Shown: positions 46,661 through 57,900 of the stretch, one piece after another
How the letters are laid out: the number at the start of each line of letters is the position of its first letter
Position numbering within the stretch: the first letter of the stretch is position 1
Source: Cryptomeria japonica
Taxonomy: Eukaryota > Streptophyta > Pinopsida > Cupressales > Cupressaceae
Direction of reading: 5' to 3'
Length of the DNA stretch: 64,000 nucleotides
Assembly (NCBI RefSeq): GCF_030272615.1
Contig: NC_081413.1
Location: 331,509,302-331,573,301 of the forward strand
Made by a program: the position numbers and the translations under genes
Notes under the pieces: model-generated
What the model was told of the DNA's origin: nothing
What the model saw: the letters and a program-made list of their open reading frames with translations, nothing else
The model's database searches: none

Positions 46661-48130
46661 GCATGCCATCCCAATATTGTCCTTGATTATCATCGTCTTC
46701 CTCACATTCCTCATTCTGCTTGATTTGAATTCCTTTGGGTATGGTTCTTGATATTTTTCTATTGCATTCATTTGCGTGTTATGCATGTTGTGAAGAATGG
46801 AGGATCCATCTCTCAGAAATTCACCGACCAAAGGTGATGTCTCCAATAGGCACCTCTGCAGCACTTTCCAAGTTGTTGGTCAAGATATCGTGAATGTGGT
46901 ATGTGCTTTCCTAAGAGAGTGTCAGATGGATAACATTAAGGAGAAGAGAACCCACCAAAGATACTGACTTCCACTTAAAGCTTGAAGCCTTTGTGAATGA
47001 GTATCTGGTGTACAATTAGATTGTATCCCATGTCTTCAGAGAATGAATTCATCACATGGGGATGAACAAAAAAATAGGAGGTGGAAGAATCATGCTCACA
47101 AAAGGTAGAGCAAGAAAATTAGGATGAACCAAAGATAGGGATGGACACAAAAATTGCTATTGTGAAAAGAAATAAAACCAAGTTTATTATTAGAAAGATT
47201 ACCTTGGCTACTAGGGAGTGTCTTCAAATAAAATCTTCCACTTGTTTCCTCGTGAAAGAATAACAGAAATATGGCTATAAATGTTGTAGAGTTTTAGTGG
47301 TAAGTGTTCCCCAAAAGATGAAGAATGTGCCTTCTTAATAAGCATCAATCTTGTAGAATTTGTAGGAGCAAACAACTAATTCTACTTATATAGCCAACCA
47401 TCTTGAATGATGAAGTCTAAGAAAAGTGTTTTTTGATGATAGTAAAGAAAGCAGTGCGAGGAATGCATGAATGGTCCAAACCACGAATCAGAAGAATACA
47501 AACCCTTGTAATCATCATATGCAGCAAATCTAACATATAGGATATGCAATGCCTTGGCTGGAGGTCAGCTCAACCAGTCAGCAATGTTATTGGTAGTTCA
47601 TTTTCATACTTAATAACCAAGTGAAGCTATTGAATAAATAATGCCCATTCCCTATGTCATTGTTCTTGAATCTTGGATTAGTGGTTGATGATTAGTTTGA
47701 CGAAATGTTTCCTTACCAATAATATAGTGCCTCCATTGCTTCAAGGCTTGGACCAAGGTGTAGAACTCTTTTTCATAGGTGTTGTAATTGGTTGTGTTTG
47801 CTGATAGCCTTTCAAAATGTTAGGCTTCAAGGTGTCCTTGTTTTAGAACAGCTCCTATAGCATAATTGGAGGGGTCAATATTAATCTCAAATGGTTGCTG
47901 AAGATCTAAAAGGACTAGTACTGGATCTGAGCAAAGTGGTGCTTTTAGTTGCTGGAAGGATTGAAATGCTTTTGGTTGGCCAGCTGGTGAAATGATCAAG
48001 CAATATATGAAAATTTCCAAATGAAATTTGTGTATTAGTTCATACCACCTAGAAATCATTTTCTGATTATTAGCAGAGTTAGAAAGAGGCCAACTTTAGA
48101 GCTTTCACTTTATCAAGGTCTAAATGTACC
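46661..48130 (-). pseudogene. gypsy RT end, RNase H and integrase remnant (host element, left part)
   Basis: Minus-strand reading from 48130: VHLDLDKVKALK (end of RT), then FQQLKAPLCSDPVLVLLDLQQPFEINIDPSNYAIGAVL (RNase H; frame 47820-48059), where the usual CDAS is IDPS. Integrase debris and tail follow to 46661. Sequence continues in phase from VIDQTRV on the far side of the solo LTR (52273 and up), so both are parts of one gypsy element split by an insertion. Many stops. Confidence 0.8.
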
Positions 48131-48521
48131 TGTTGTGACATATTCACACATCGCCCCATTGCAAATGGGGACCCCTTCTTTTTGCTTTCTAGGTTAGTTT
48201 TCTTTGCTTGGTTGTTTGGTCTTGGCTATTAATCTTTGCATTGGAGAGTTTCTAGAGAGCTCATAAGGATAGGATGGTCTGCTTGAGTTGAAGTGGGTCA
48301 ATAGGTGGTCCAGGTCAGGGTCTCTGTTGAAAGTTTCCTCTCAGTTTGGCATGGGTCTTGTTTCTAGGGTTGAGTCTTGATTGAGTTTGAGGAAGTCTTT
48401 GTGTCATGCTAGGAGTCTTGCCTTTTGAGACCTATGCCATTGAGTCAAGTCAAGGATGCCTTGGACATTAAGTTGAGCAAACTTTTGATCATGAACAATG
48501 AGGAATTTGGGTGACAACCTC

Positions 48522-50592
48522 AAATTCACTCCTGACCCTTTCAAAGGTACAGGAGCGAATTCTTCAAAAGAAGGCTCCCCCCCCCCCCCAAACTGGATGA
48601 AATACTCTATCTCAGGGCCTTGTTTGATGCAATATCCACTTACCTATCCCTTAGAGAAGCATATCAATGAGACTAGAACGCAAAGGCTAGAAGACAATGG
48701 AGAATTTGAGCTAGATTGTGAATTTCGCTCCTGACCCTTCCAAAGGTACAGGAGCGAAATCTTCCTTAGCTCTCTTTGCCCTCCTATGTTGGACAAAAAC
48801 TTCACTTAAGGCATGGATTGGGAGAAAATTAGCTTGAATTCACCCTTGGAGACACCTTGGACAAACTTGGACTTGGAAATTTGGAGAGTCTCGAATTTGA
48901 GCATTATTGCAAAATTCACTACTGACCCTTCCAAAGGGACAGGAGCGAATTCCTTAAATCCTCTCTTGGTCCTAACTTGGACTATAACCCTTGCTTCCAA
49001 GCCTTGACTGAATGAAGAATGATCGATCCATGCCCTTGTGAATGAGTTGCAACAATAGTGGATGAGAAATTTGAGTGAAAACACCAATTTCGCTCCTGAC
49101 CCTTCCAAAGGGTCAGAAGCGAATTTCATTATAGGTCCTGTCCTCTCAAAGGGTCTGGAGCAAATCAAGGTGAGACATGCATCGTACAAGAAAAATTTGA
49201 AGGAGTCTCTGCTTAAACTCTCTTAAAAGGTTTGAACTTGTTAAAATTCATGAGCAATGATGTGAAAATTGAGTGAAAATATGAATTTCGCTCCTAACCC
49301 TTTCAAAGGGTCCAGAGCGAAATTCCTCTTGAGGTCATGTACCTTCCAAAGGTACGTAAGCGAAATTGTTAAGATGTACTTTTGATCCAACATTTTGAAC
49401 TAGGCGCCTCCTTAAGGTGATTTGTTAGCATTTCCTAAGGTGAGAACAATGTGAATGAGGGTAAAGTTTGAATGTTTGAATGATATCTAAGACTAAATCC
49501 TCAAATTCGCTCCTGACCCTTCCAAAGGGACAAGAGCAAATTTCCTTAGATCTCCCTTCTTGGTCCTAATTTGCATCATAAACCTTGTCCCTATGGCGTG
49601 ATTGAGAGAGAATTGATGTGTACAACAAAGTGAAGTGATGAAAATGTGAGGGATTTGAGCATAATTGCCAAATTCGCTCCTGACCCTTTCAAAGGGTCCA
49701 GAGTGAATTTCATCTAAGCTCCTGACCCTTTCAAAGGGTCCAGAACGAAATCCTCCAAAGGACCTAATTCCTCACTAGAGACATTGAATGGTGGTCATGC
49801 ATGGCAAGAAAAGGATTCAAAAGTTCAAGTCTAAGACAAATTTATGGGAAAAGAAGTGTGAATTGAGCCTAAAGGAGCAAATTCGCTCCTGACCCTTCCA
49901 AAGGGTCCAAAGCGAATTTCTTCAAGAAACCTTGTACCTTGCTCAAACCTTTGAACCAATCCATTCCTAAGCATTTTTGAAGGCAAATGACTTGATCTTG
50001 ATAAGGTAAGGGTGAGAGATGAAGTTCTATGAAGGAATTGAGCAAAAAAGCTATTTCGCTCCTTACCCTTCCAAAGGGTCCAGAGCGAATTTCATCTAAG
50101 CTCCTGACCCTTCCAAAGGGTCTAGAGCGAAATCCTTCAAGGGACCTCCTATCTCACTCAAACAATTGAATGAATCCCATTTCGAGCAGATTTGAGGGCG
50201 AATTGACTTGATTGTGATAGATGAAGGGTGGAAAAGACAAGTCCAAGGCAAGTTAAGTATGAATAGAGCTTAAAGGAGCAAATTCGCTCTTGACCCTTCC
50301 AAAGGATCCTCCCTTTTGCTTCAAATATGGACTAATTTCATGCCATGGAACCTCAACTAGGACGTTATCATGCCTTGGAAACAATTGAAGTAAAGAAAAA
50401 TGATGAGAAAGTGAAGAATTTGTGCAAAAATGCAAAATTCACTCCTGACCCTTCCAAAGGGTCCAGAGCGAAAATTTCATTATAGATCCTGTCTTTGGAG
50501 CGGGTCCAGAGCGAATTTTATTATAGGTTCCTTGGAGAGGGTCCAGAGCGAATTTCATTATAGGTCCGTTCCTTGGAGAGGGTCCAGAGCAA
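48522..50592. repeat. array of about 11 palindromic (hairpin) units in the solo LTR U3
   Basis: The unit is TTCGCTCCTGACCCTT, a 2-4 base centre, then AAGGGTCCAGAGCGAA. The arms are near-perfect reverse complements. Units start near 48522, 48721, 48911, 49086, 49284, 49502, 49670, 49879, 50052, 50280 and 50434, about 157-226 bp apart. Four carry a second half or full unit about 48 bp on (49134, 49333, 49718 and 50100). The last unit is followed by three partial GGGTCCAGAGCGAA arms to 50592. Spacers between units also resemble each other (AATTGAG, GATGAGAAA, TGATTGTGA-like words), so the longer unit is itself a diverged tandem repeat. Confidence 0.85.
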
Positions 50593-50639
50593 AGTTGATT
50601 TTAGTGCCTTCTTGTTGATGGTTTGAAGTTAGGAATACT

Positions 50640-51071
50640 ATGTTAGAACGAATATATCATGTGTACTTAACACCTTTTTTGTTTGTTTTGCAGATTAACA
50701 AAATCAAGTTGGAGGAAGATCAATCCAGGACAAGGACGACTTCTTCAAACCTCATCATCATCAAGGACACCTTAAGTGCGGAGAAGAAGACCAAAGTGTT
50801 AAAGACTTCAAGTGTTCAAGCAATAGAGCAAGACATTCTCAAGGACCTCATTCTATCACATAGAGAAATCACAAAAATCTTACAAACATTTCAAGGCGAT
50901 ATGAGCTACCAGAGGAGTGACTTGACCGTGAAGAGGCCTCATCAAACACAAGAGAGCCAAGGAAAGGTACATCGTTCCTCAAGCACATCGAGGACGAAGG
51001 AGGATCAACCAAGGTCAGTGCAAGGGTACGTTGAAGAAGCAGATAGTTTCAGAAGAGTTAATCAAAGTTAG
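50640..51071 (+). other. 143-codon frame inside the solo LTR, probably not a gene
   Basis: It opens MLERIYHVYLTPFLFVLQ and continues as a Lys/Ser/Thr/Gln-rich sequence ending SFRRVNQS. No domain is recognised. A splice-acceptor-like TTTTGCAG at 50687-50694 lies inside its 5' part. It could be a short LTR-encoded protein or an exon used by LTR-initiated transcripts, but it sits upstream of the likely promoter at 51399. Chance is the simplest explanation. Confidence 0.2.
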
Positions 51072-51398
51072 CTTCTCATCATCATCACATTGAATATCAA
51101 GAAATACAAAGTTCCTTGACCAAGCACAAACGCAAGCCAAGGTGGCATCCTAGTCACTATTCCTCCAATCAAAAGGCTCCACCTCAGCATGTCCAGATTC
51201 AGTGAACCACGCTTGCGCACGGAGGCACAAACTCTGATGTACCTACCCCTGTTTCCTATTGGTTCTCGTGCATTGAATGTAATTTTCTCATTGGCTAAAG
51301 GAGAGTTTGTTGTAACAAACCCTAATTAGGGCTTTCATCATGTAATCCTAGCCATTGATTGTAAATCAATCTGAGCCATTAAAATGTAAAGAGCTCTC

Positions 51399-51406
51399 TA
51401 TATAAA
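51399..51406 (+). promoter_or_regulatory. TATA box of the 4.14 kb solo LTR
   Basis: TATATAAA lies in GCTCTCTATATAAAGC. It is preceded by a CCAAT-containing stretch (CCTATTGG, about 51258) and followed by a leader-like region starting CTTTGGCCC. It defines the U3/R boundary at about 51430. Confidence 0.6.
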
Positions 51407-52272
51407 GCTTTGGCCCTTCATTTGTAAGGGTTAATAGTTGATCAATAGTGAGATAATAGCTAATAGTAAGTAGAATAGAATAGCCAATAGAATAGAAATT
51501 AGAGTAAAGTAGGAAGAGAAGGCAAGAGATTGTTGCCCAAAATTGTAAATAAACCCCATTTTCATTGAAGTTAAGGTGAAATGTGTTGTTTCTTGCAATA
51601 TGCATTGTTTCTTGTTGGATCTTCAAATTTGATGGTAGATAATTAGATTGAAAGAAAGAAGTTACTGAATGCACTCGCATGGAATCCACCTAGTCTACAC
51701 CACTAGCCTCTTACTGACTGTAAGTGTGCCATGTGTGGTCAACTGGCATTGAATGAGCTTAATCTCGAATTGTTATACGTACATTGTTCATGCATTAACT
51801 TGAATGGTGATCAGTGTTTGATGGTGTAACGATTTGAACATATTTGAAGCATTCCTTAGAAGATTGCACTGAGTTGGTGTCAAATTGTTCAGTTTGATGG
51901 TGAGATCTAGCCCAATAGGACTCCACCTAGTCGTTCATCTTTCTTCTTACATTCTAGGTCTTAGATTAGACTAACTAAACCCTACACCTTTTGCTATTTC
52001 TTTATTCTCCCCGGTGAGTAGATAGGACTTGAGTTCCAACAAATGAAGCATTCAGGCAAACAAATGTAAGTCCCCTTGTGATTCCAACATAATCACATCA
52101 GACCAACTGTGCTTATCCACACGTAGAGACCCTACATACCAAAACCTTGGAGTTGCCTCGATTGATCCTTAGGCGAAATCTTTAGCATTTGAGGAAACTT
52201 TGTTCAAGAGAGGATAAGGTACCTTTGGGTATTTTATTTTGTGTTTGATCGTGTATAAAAGACACATCAACA

Positions 52273-52905
52273 GTACCCTAGTTTGATCAATAACAAAACA
52301 GAAATACTTTGTAGAATGTTGACCAAAAAGGGACTACATCTTAGCTTGAAGCTTGTGTTGTCAAAGGAGATCTAAGCTAGTGGGAACATATTGAATACCA
52401 TCCTCCAAACTCCTACAACACACAAGAGTATCAGTCAAACACACAATGATGGATTTTCCCAAGTGAGATCAAAAAAATATCATTGAAAGCAACTTTCCAG
52501 CAATCAATTGAATCCATACACACCTGATAAAAAACTTTAAGTTAGATCTATCTTCATGAAACACCGTACATCATTACAATGATCAAGATGATATCTGATC
52601 TTGGGGAGGGGCATCAATTCTTTACAGTGATCTTACTTAAATTTTAAAACTATGTAGTCAATCACCTCCTCCATTCTCCTTCTCGGTATAATGAAAGATG
52701 GAGATCCATAATGGAGGGTGTTGAGTTGTATCTTGCCTTCTTCCATGAGTTGTTGAATTTGGTTCTTTATCTCTGCACTTTCTATTTGTGAGAAGCGATA
52801 TGCTAGGTTAATTTGATAATTAAGACTCAAATCACATCTACTGAATGAGTGACGTCTATGAAAGGTGGCAATCACTTTGGCTCTTTAAAAACATTAGAGT
52901 TAACC
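52273..52905 (-). pseudogene. gypsy RT N-terminal part (host element, middle part)
   Basis: Minus frame 52633-52875 reads YRFSQIESAEIKNQIQQLMEEGKIQ, then GSPSFIIPRRRMEEVIDYIVL, the start of a gypsy RT (family form PYR-S-E-EI--QI-ELLE-G-I-PS-SP---PV-LV-KKDG). Downstream fragments lead to QHKLQAKM-SLFGQ and VIDQTRV, then the solo LTR target duplication. On the upstream side it is cut by the non-autonomous LTR element at 52911. Confidence 0.8.
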
Positions 52906-52910
52906 TCAAC

Positions 52911-53292
52911 TTAAGAGTTAATGGTAACTCCTCAACACCCCCAGAATCCTTGCAAAACCAAAACAATTTCCACAAGAGAATGGCACGTATAGCTTGCATA
53001 ATAATGATGCATGAAATGATTGATTGAATATGAAATATACAATAAAATGCCTCGCTTATAAAGGCAATGTGTGATGTAGTATGATTAACTAACATGACAC
53101 AAATATTAAATGCCTAAATAACTAAGTAAATAAAGGTCGTAAAAGACAAGATATGATGTGTCTTGTATAGACAACTAAGACTTCTCGAATGACACGTGGA
53201 ACCTAAGTAAACTTAAGTTGTGAATAAGTCACCTACTAGGAACTAGCTAGGTACAAGATTTTACTAGGTACATAACCTTATTCACGCCAACA
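52911..53292 (-). repeat. 3' LTR of the non-autonomous element
   Basis: The minus orientation starts TGTTGGCGTGAATAAGG at 53292. It contains TATAAAGG-like wording (TTATAAAGG near 53056 on the plus strand). The distal 20 bases align only at about 13 of 21 positions with the other LTR, so the exact edge rests on the TCAAC duplication. Confidence 0.75.
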
Positions 53293-53302
53293 CCCTCCCT
53301 TA

Positions 53303-54063
53303 AGTGCAACTTAAGGAAAAGATTATGATGCAAGATTATGAGTTCCACCTACAAAACCATGTACAATGCAAATCTCTCACAATGAAGAAAAGAAGAAAAT
53401 ATGTTGGAACAAAACTCTTCTCCAAAAGAGAGAAAAGATAAAAAAAAGATGATGTATGGAGGACTCAATGATACCCACCAAGGACCACATCCATCATGAA
53501 ATTACAAGCAATGAACCCCTCATAAGAAGGAAAGAGAGACCATATAACACCCACACAAGGTACAATATCATTCAGAAATGGTGAGTGCTTGAAGACAATA
53601 CGTAATCCAAGGTCTACAAACAATATTTCTCCCCTTGCGAAGAAGTTAAACCAAGTATAAATGCCGGAATGCTTCCCATTCCAAATAAAAATTTGTAGGA
53701 TGTAGAATTCAAACGTAGGATGATATCTCTCAAATTTGCTCATGTGTCACCACATCCTTGGATGATGAAGATGCCACAATCCAATCAAGTACATGTCCAA
53801 TCACAACAGAAGGTGACAAACAAAAAACAAATGGATATTGATTTTGAACTAGCTCCAAAGACAAAGATGATGTGACAATAGTTGTGTCATGACTGTCATC
53901 AAATAAGAGAGATAAACCCTCAAATCAGTCTTCCAAAACTGAAATATAAGATTCCACAAACAAAGAAGCAATGCCAAATAGATAGGAATCCCAATCAGGA
54001 AAATAATTAGATACCTATTGCAATGAATCATTGGAGGTTCTCAATGAACCAACAATAGAAGAT
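53303..54063. other. internal non-coding DNA of the non-autonomous element (left part)
   Basis: The stretch holds no retroelement protein motif. The minus frame at 53465-53743 (92 codons) is unrecognised and lacks any flanking support. The segment ends with AAGAT, the target duplication of the nested copia. Confidence 0.5.
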
Positions 54064-54152
54064 TGTTGTGAAATATGGATCGAAGAATAATGACAGCGAT
54101 TCTGGAAGACTGATTGCCGTGAGTTATTTATCGTCTCCATCATTGAATCCGG

Positions 54153-54160
54153 TTTAAATA
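54153..54160 (-). promoter_or_regulatory. TATA box of the copia LTR
   Basis: The minus strand reads CTTGTATTTAAACC. The same box lies at 58917-58924 in the 5' LTR, where it would start element transcription. It lies about 12 bases downstream of the 33-bp inverted repeat. Confidence 0.65.
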
Positions 54161-54171
54161 CAAGAGGAAAG

Positions 54172-54239
54172 GTTGCCTACGTAGGGACATGTCCATATGT
54201 GGCAGTTGCCACGTATGGACATGCCCCTACGGAGGCAAC
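54172..54239. repeat. 33-bp near-perfect inverted repeat in the copia LTR promoter
   Basis: Arms 54172-54204 and 54207-54239 match at 30 of 33 positions with a 2-base centre, and the same structure recurs at 58936-59003. The arms contain ACGT cores (CTACGTAGG, CACGTATGG), including ACGTGGC on the minus strand, the core of plant ABRE/G-box-like sites. It may be a protein-binding palindrome or form a hairpin in transcripts that start upstream of the LTR. Confidence 0.9.
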
Positions 54240-54410
54240 TGTTCATAACAATTAGTTTGTTTATGTTTAATTTCCGAACTGTATGCTCTGTTAATATATC
54301 ACTCTCCAGATAATAACCGATTTACCATCAGTTAGATTCACGAGGGCTATATCTTAACACTCCCTCTTAGCAGGAGTGGATCTAAGTAATTTTCTTGGGA
54401 GCATATTCTG

Positions 54411-54598
54411 TCATGACTTCCGACACAATTCGGGACAACATTTAATATAGTCTTGTCATGACAATAAACTCAATATCATGATATCCGGCTCAGTCCGAGA
54501 CAATCACTTAAGAAGTCAATCATGAGATGATCACATACTTGAGGATCAAGATATCCGGCACAGCCCGGGACAACAACTTAATGTAGTCAATCTTGACA
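54411..54598 (-). repeat. three diverged hairpin repeats in the copia 3' internal region
   Basis: Units at 54411-54462, 54476-54527 and 54546-54598 share the pattern ATCCGGCNCAGNCCGNGACAA, or close variants. Each is capped by a short inverted pair: TCATGA/TCATGA, TCATGAT/ATCATGA and TCAAGAT/ATCTTGA. They lie between the end of pol and the polypurine tract. Confidence 0.75.
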
Positions 54599-54758
54599 CT
54601 TGGTCAACTATTGTCAAGATCGTCACCTTGAAATAGTAACCTTAAACATAAGAAGATCATCATCTTCTTGAACACAGTTAGAATATTGCAATATACATTT
54701 TATTTATTTATTCATGAACAAATTACACATGGTAGGAATTTCATCCTAATAATCTCAA

Positions 54759-54925
54759 TTATAATCTAGTCATACCAAGTTTACTTCTGAAGTATTCTAT
54801 CTTCAATCTTGCAAGAAGCTTGGTGAAGATATCAACATTTTGTTCTTCAGTACTGATGTACACTAGTTTTATGACGTTTCGATCTACCATATCTCTTATG
54901 TAGTGATAAGGGATCTCAATATGTT
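54759..54925 (-). pseudogene. frameshifted C-terminal end of copia RNase H
   Basis: This is the continuation of the RNase H domain in another frame: HIEIPYHYIRDMVDRNVIKL, then YISTEEQNVDIFTKLL and SKLGMTRL, stop at 54759. The main frame leaves this reading after about residue 1256, where one base is missing from a short A run (near 54925-54930). Confidence 0.85.
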
Positions 54926-57900
54926 TGATCGATTGTGAAAAACTGGATTTACTGAGAGCTTGATACAACTCTGATTATCACAGTGAATTATTGTTGAATT
55001 CAGAGTTTTTCCAAATAATCCAAATAATAACTTTCTTAGCCATACCGCTTCACGAGCTCCCATGGAGGCTGCCATATATTCTGCTTCGATGGAGCTTTGT
55101 GCAACTGCTAACTGTTTTCTGCTGAACCAAGATATCATAGCAGAACCAAGACTGAAGCAACACCCTGTAGTACAACACCCTGTAGTACTTTTACGGTCAG
55201 TGGTACTTCCGGCCCAATCAGAATCAGAATATCCTTCAAGTTGAATCTCAACATTTTCATACTTTAAGCCAAGTCCGATTGTGCCTCGTAAATATCTTAG
55301 AATGTGTTTAGCAGCCATTAGATGTATCTTCTTAGGTTCACACATGAAGTGACTTAATACATTTGTACCATAGCAGATATCGGGATGAGTATTTACCAAA
55401 TACATGAGTGAACCAACGATTTGTCTGTAGAGTGTGGGATCTATAGGTTCTAAATCTTCTGCCTCAATTTTCAGCTTGTGCAAATTAGTTTCCATTGGTG
55501 TAGCTAATGGCTTACACTCCATCATCCCAAATCTAGTTAGAATATCTGTGGTGTACTTTCCTTGATTTAGGAAGATGTAGTTTTTCTTCTGCCATACTTC
55601 TAATCCCAGAAAATAATGTAGAAGCCCTAGATCCTTCATATCGAATTCTGCTGTCAGATCTTGCTTACATTTCTCAATGAGATTATCCTCTCCTGTTATC
55701 AAAAGATCATCCACGTAAAGGACCAATATAATCATATTGCCATTTGAAACCTTGAAGTAGATGTTGGGATCTGCTAGGTTCTTGGAGTACCCTAGTTTGG
55801 AGAGATAGTTGTCTATCCTTGCATACCAGGCCCTAGGTGCTTGTTTTAACCCATAGAGAGCTTTCTTTAGTTTACAAACATAGCAATTTTTATCACGTAT
55901 GGTGAATCCTTCTGGTTGTTCTATATATACTTCTTCTTCAATTGAACCATTTAGGAAGGCAATCTTTACGTCCATTTGGTGAATTTTCCATCCTTTGGAT
56001 GCTGCAATTGCAATGATTGTTCTTACTAACGTATACCGGGCAACTGGGGCAAATGTCTCTTCATAATCAATTCCTGCTTTCTGAGAGAATCCCCTGGCCA
56101 CAAAGTGAGCTTTATGTTTTTCAACGCTGCCATCAGATGCATATTTGATCTTGAATAACCACTTGGATGAGACAACTGATTTGTCTTTTGGTCTAGGCAC
56201 TATATCCCAAACACCATTCTTTAGTATAGATTGATATTCTTCAACCATAGCATCTTTCCAAGCCTGTTTTGATAAGGCTTCTCTGACATTTGTTGGTTCA
56301 GAATTTGTGAGTTCGGTTAGAAGTGCAGCATAACATTTTAGAGTTCTTGTTCTCTTATTTTCTTTGGAAATTTCATTTGGTTCTACATTATTCTCTTCAA
56401 TCATTTTCCTTGCCCGTAGAGGTCTTTTCTTGTTATTGAGTGTTTCAATATTTTCATCAACAAGAGGTTCAAAAGCTCTTATGATGTCCTCCCTCTCAGT
56501 GTCTGAAGGTTCGGAATTTTCTATGATATTCTCCCTCTCAATCTCAGTTATGTGATCTTCTTCTTCCTTAGTAATGTTATCATCCTCAGGTTCTTTGAGT
56601 GTAGTGTTTTCTTCAAACTTTACATCTCTACTTATCTCAACAGATTTTTTCCCTGGAATGTAAATGCGATATCCTTTAGTATTTTCACTATAGCCAATGA
56701 AGATACCTCTTTTTCCGGATGGTTCTAGTTTTGTCCTCTTTTCTTTAGGAACATGGATATATACGGGACAGCCAAATATCCTTAAATGACTTAAGTCTGG
56801 TTTGTTCCCTGTAAAAGCTTCTTCAGGAGTTATGTTTTCTAGAACTGAGTGCGGACATCTGTTTTGAATGTAGACTGCTGTATTTGAAGCTTCTGCCCAG
56901 AATGAAGTGTGTAAGTCTTGGTCATGCATCATGGCTTTTGCTGCTTCAATTATGGTTCTGTTCTTTCTTTTTGCTACTCCATTCTGTTGTGGATTATATG
57001 GTACAGTATACTCCCTCTTAATCCCAACGGAATTACAAAAGTCTTTGAAGTTGTCAGATGTATATTCTCCCCCATTGTCGGATCTTAACACCTTAATTTT
57101 CTTCCCTGACTGGTTTTCTACTAGTGCCTTGAATTCTTTGAACTTAGATAGTACTTCATTTGAGTCTTTGCACTTTAGAAAATATATCCATGTTTTTCGA
57201 GAGTAGTCGTCAACAAAGATTATGTAGTATAAGGATCCAGTTAGGGATGGTGTTGACATGGGACCGCATAGGTCTGAGTGAATTAGTTCTAAAATAACTT
57301 TTGATTTGTGCTCGCTTGAGGGAAAAGAAACTTTCACATTCTTTCCCAAGGCACATCCTTTGCAAATGCCTGTGTGTTCAGATTTTAGTTGGGGCAGTCT
57401 TGAAGTAATCTTCTTTATGTTGGATAGAGCACTATATCTTAGGTGTCCTAATCTTTTGTGCCATAATTCATTATTATTTGAAACTTCAAGATTTAGTGCT
57501 TCCTTTTGATCACTGCATAGTTTGTATAGGCTACCATCTCTTGAACCTACTGTTATGGCATTTTTTATATTTGTATTTTTAGGCCAGAGTAGAACTTTAT
57601 CTTCATTGAAGGTAACCCGATATCCTTGATCAGCTAGGCCTGAGATTGAGACTAGATTTCTTTTTATTCCAGGTACAAACAGAACATCCTTTAATTGTAG
57701 AGATACTCCATTTCTTAGTTTGATAGTACAGGTCCCAATTCCTTTCACAGGATATGTGGAGTTATCTCCAATAGTAACCTCTTCACTTGAGTGCCCATTA
57801 AGTGTTTCAAACTGATTTTTGAATCCAGTTATATGCCTTGATGCTCCACTGTCTACGATCCAAGTGTTTTTATTTGTATTTATTTCGCTTGATAGGGCTA

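Larger units (their letters stand above)
48131..52272 (+). mobile_element. 4.14 kb solo LTR with perfect GTACC target duplication
   Basis: The element begins TGTTGTGACATATTCACACA and ends ACACATCAACA, with GTACC at 48126-48130 and again at 52273-52277. It splits a gypsy RT frame cleanly (VIDQTR / HLDLDK on the minus strand). A TATATAAA box at 51399-51406 and downstream leader-like DNA show plus orientation, with U3 of about 3.3 kb, an unusually long LTR. U3 holds the palindrome array (48522-50592) and a 143-codon frame (50640-51071) of low-complexity, Lys/Ser-rich composition with a splice-acceptor-like TTTTTTGTTTGTTTTGCAG before it. No second LTR or internal region remains, so it formed by LTR-LTR recombination. 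Confidence 0.92.
54064..54359 (-). repeat. 3' LTR of the young copia
   Basis: The minus strand starts TGTTAAGATATAGCCC and ends TTTCACAACA. TATTTAAA (minus) is at 54153-54160. A 33-bp inverted repeat with a 2-base centre lies at 54172-54239, just upstream of that box. Confidence 0.93.

Noticed and set aside
48522-50592. CRISPR-like array (regular palindromic repeats with spacers)
   Set aside because: The context is a plant nuclear LTR, spacing is irregular at 157-226 bp, spacers resemble one another, and no cas genes are present.
48498-50618. Several short frames across the hairpin array as small proteins
   Set aside because: They are translations of the palindromic repeat (the words TFPKGPE and SRANF recur) and shift strand and frame between units.
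50640-51071. Protein-coding gene of 143 codons
   Set aside because: It has low-complexity composition, lies inside an LTR upstream of its promoter, and has no recognisable domain.
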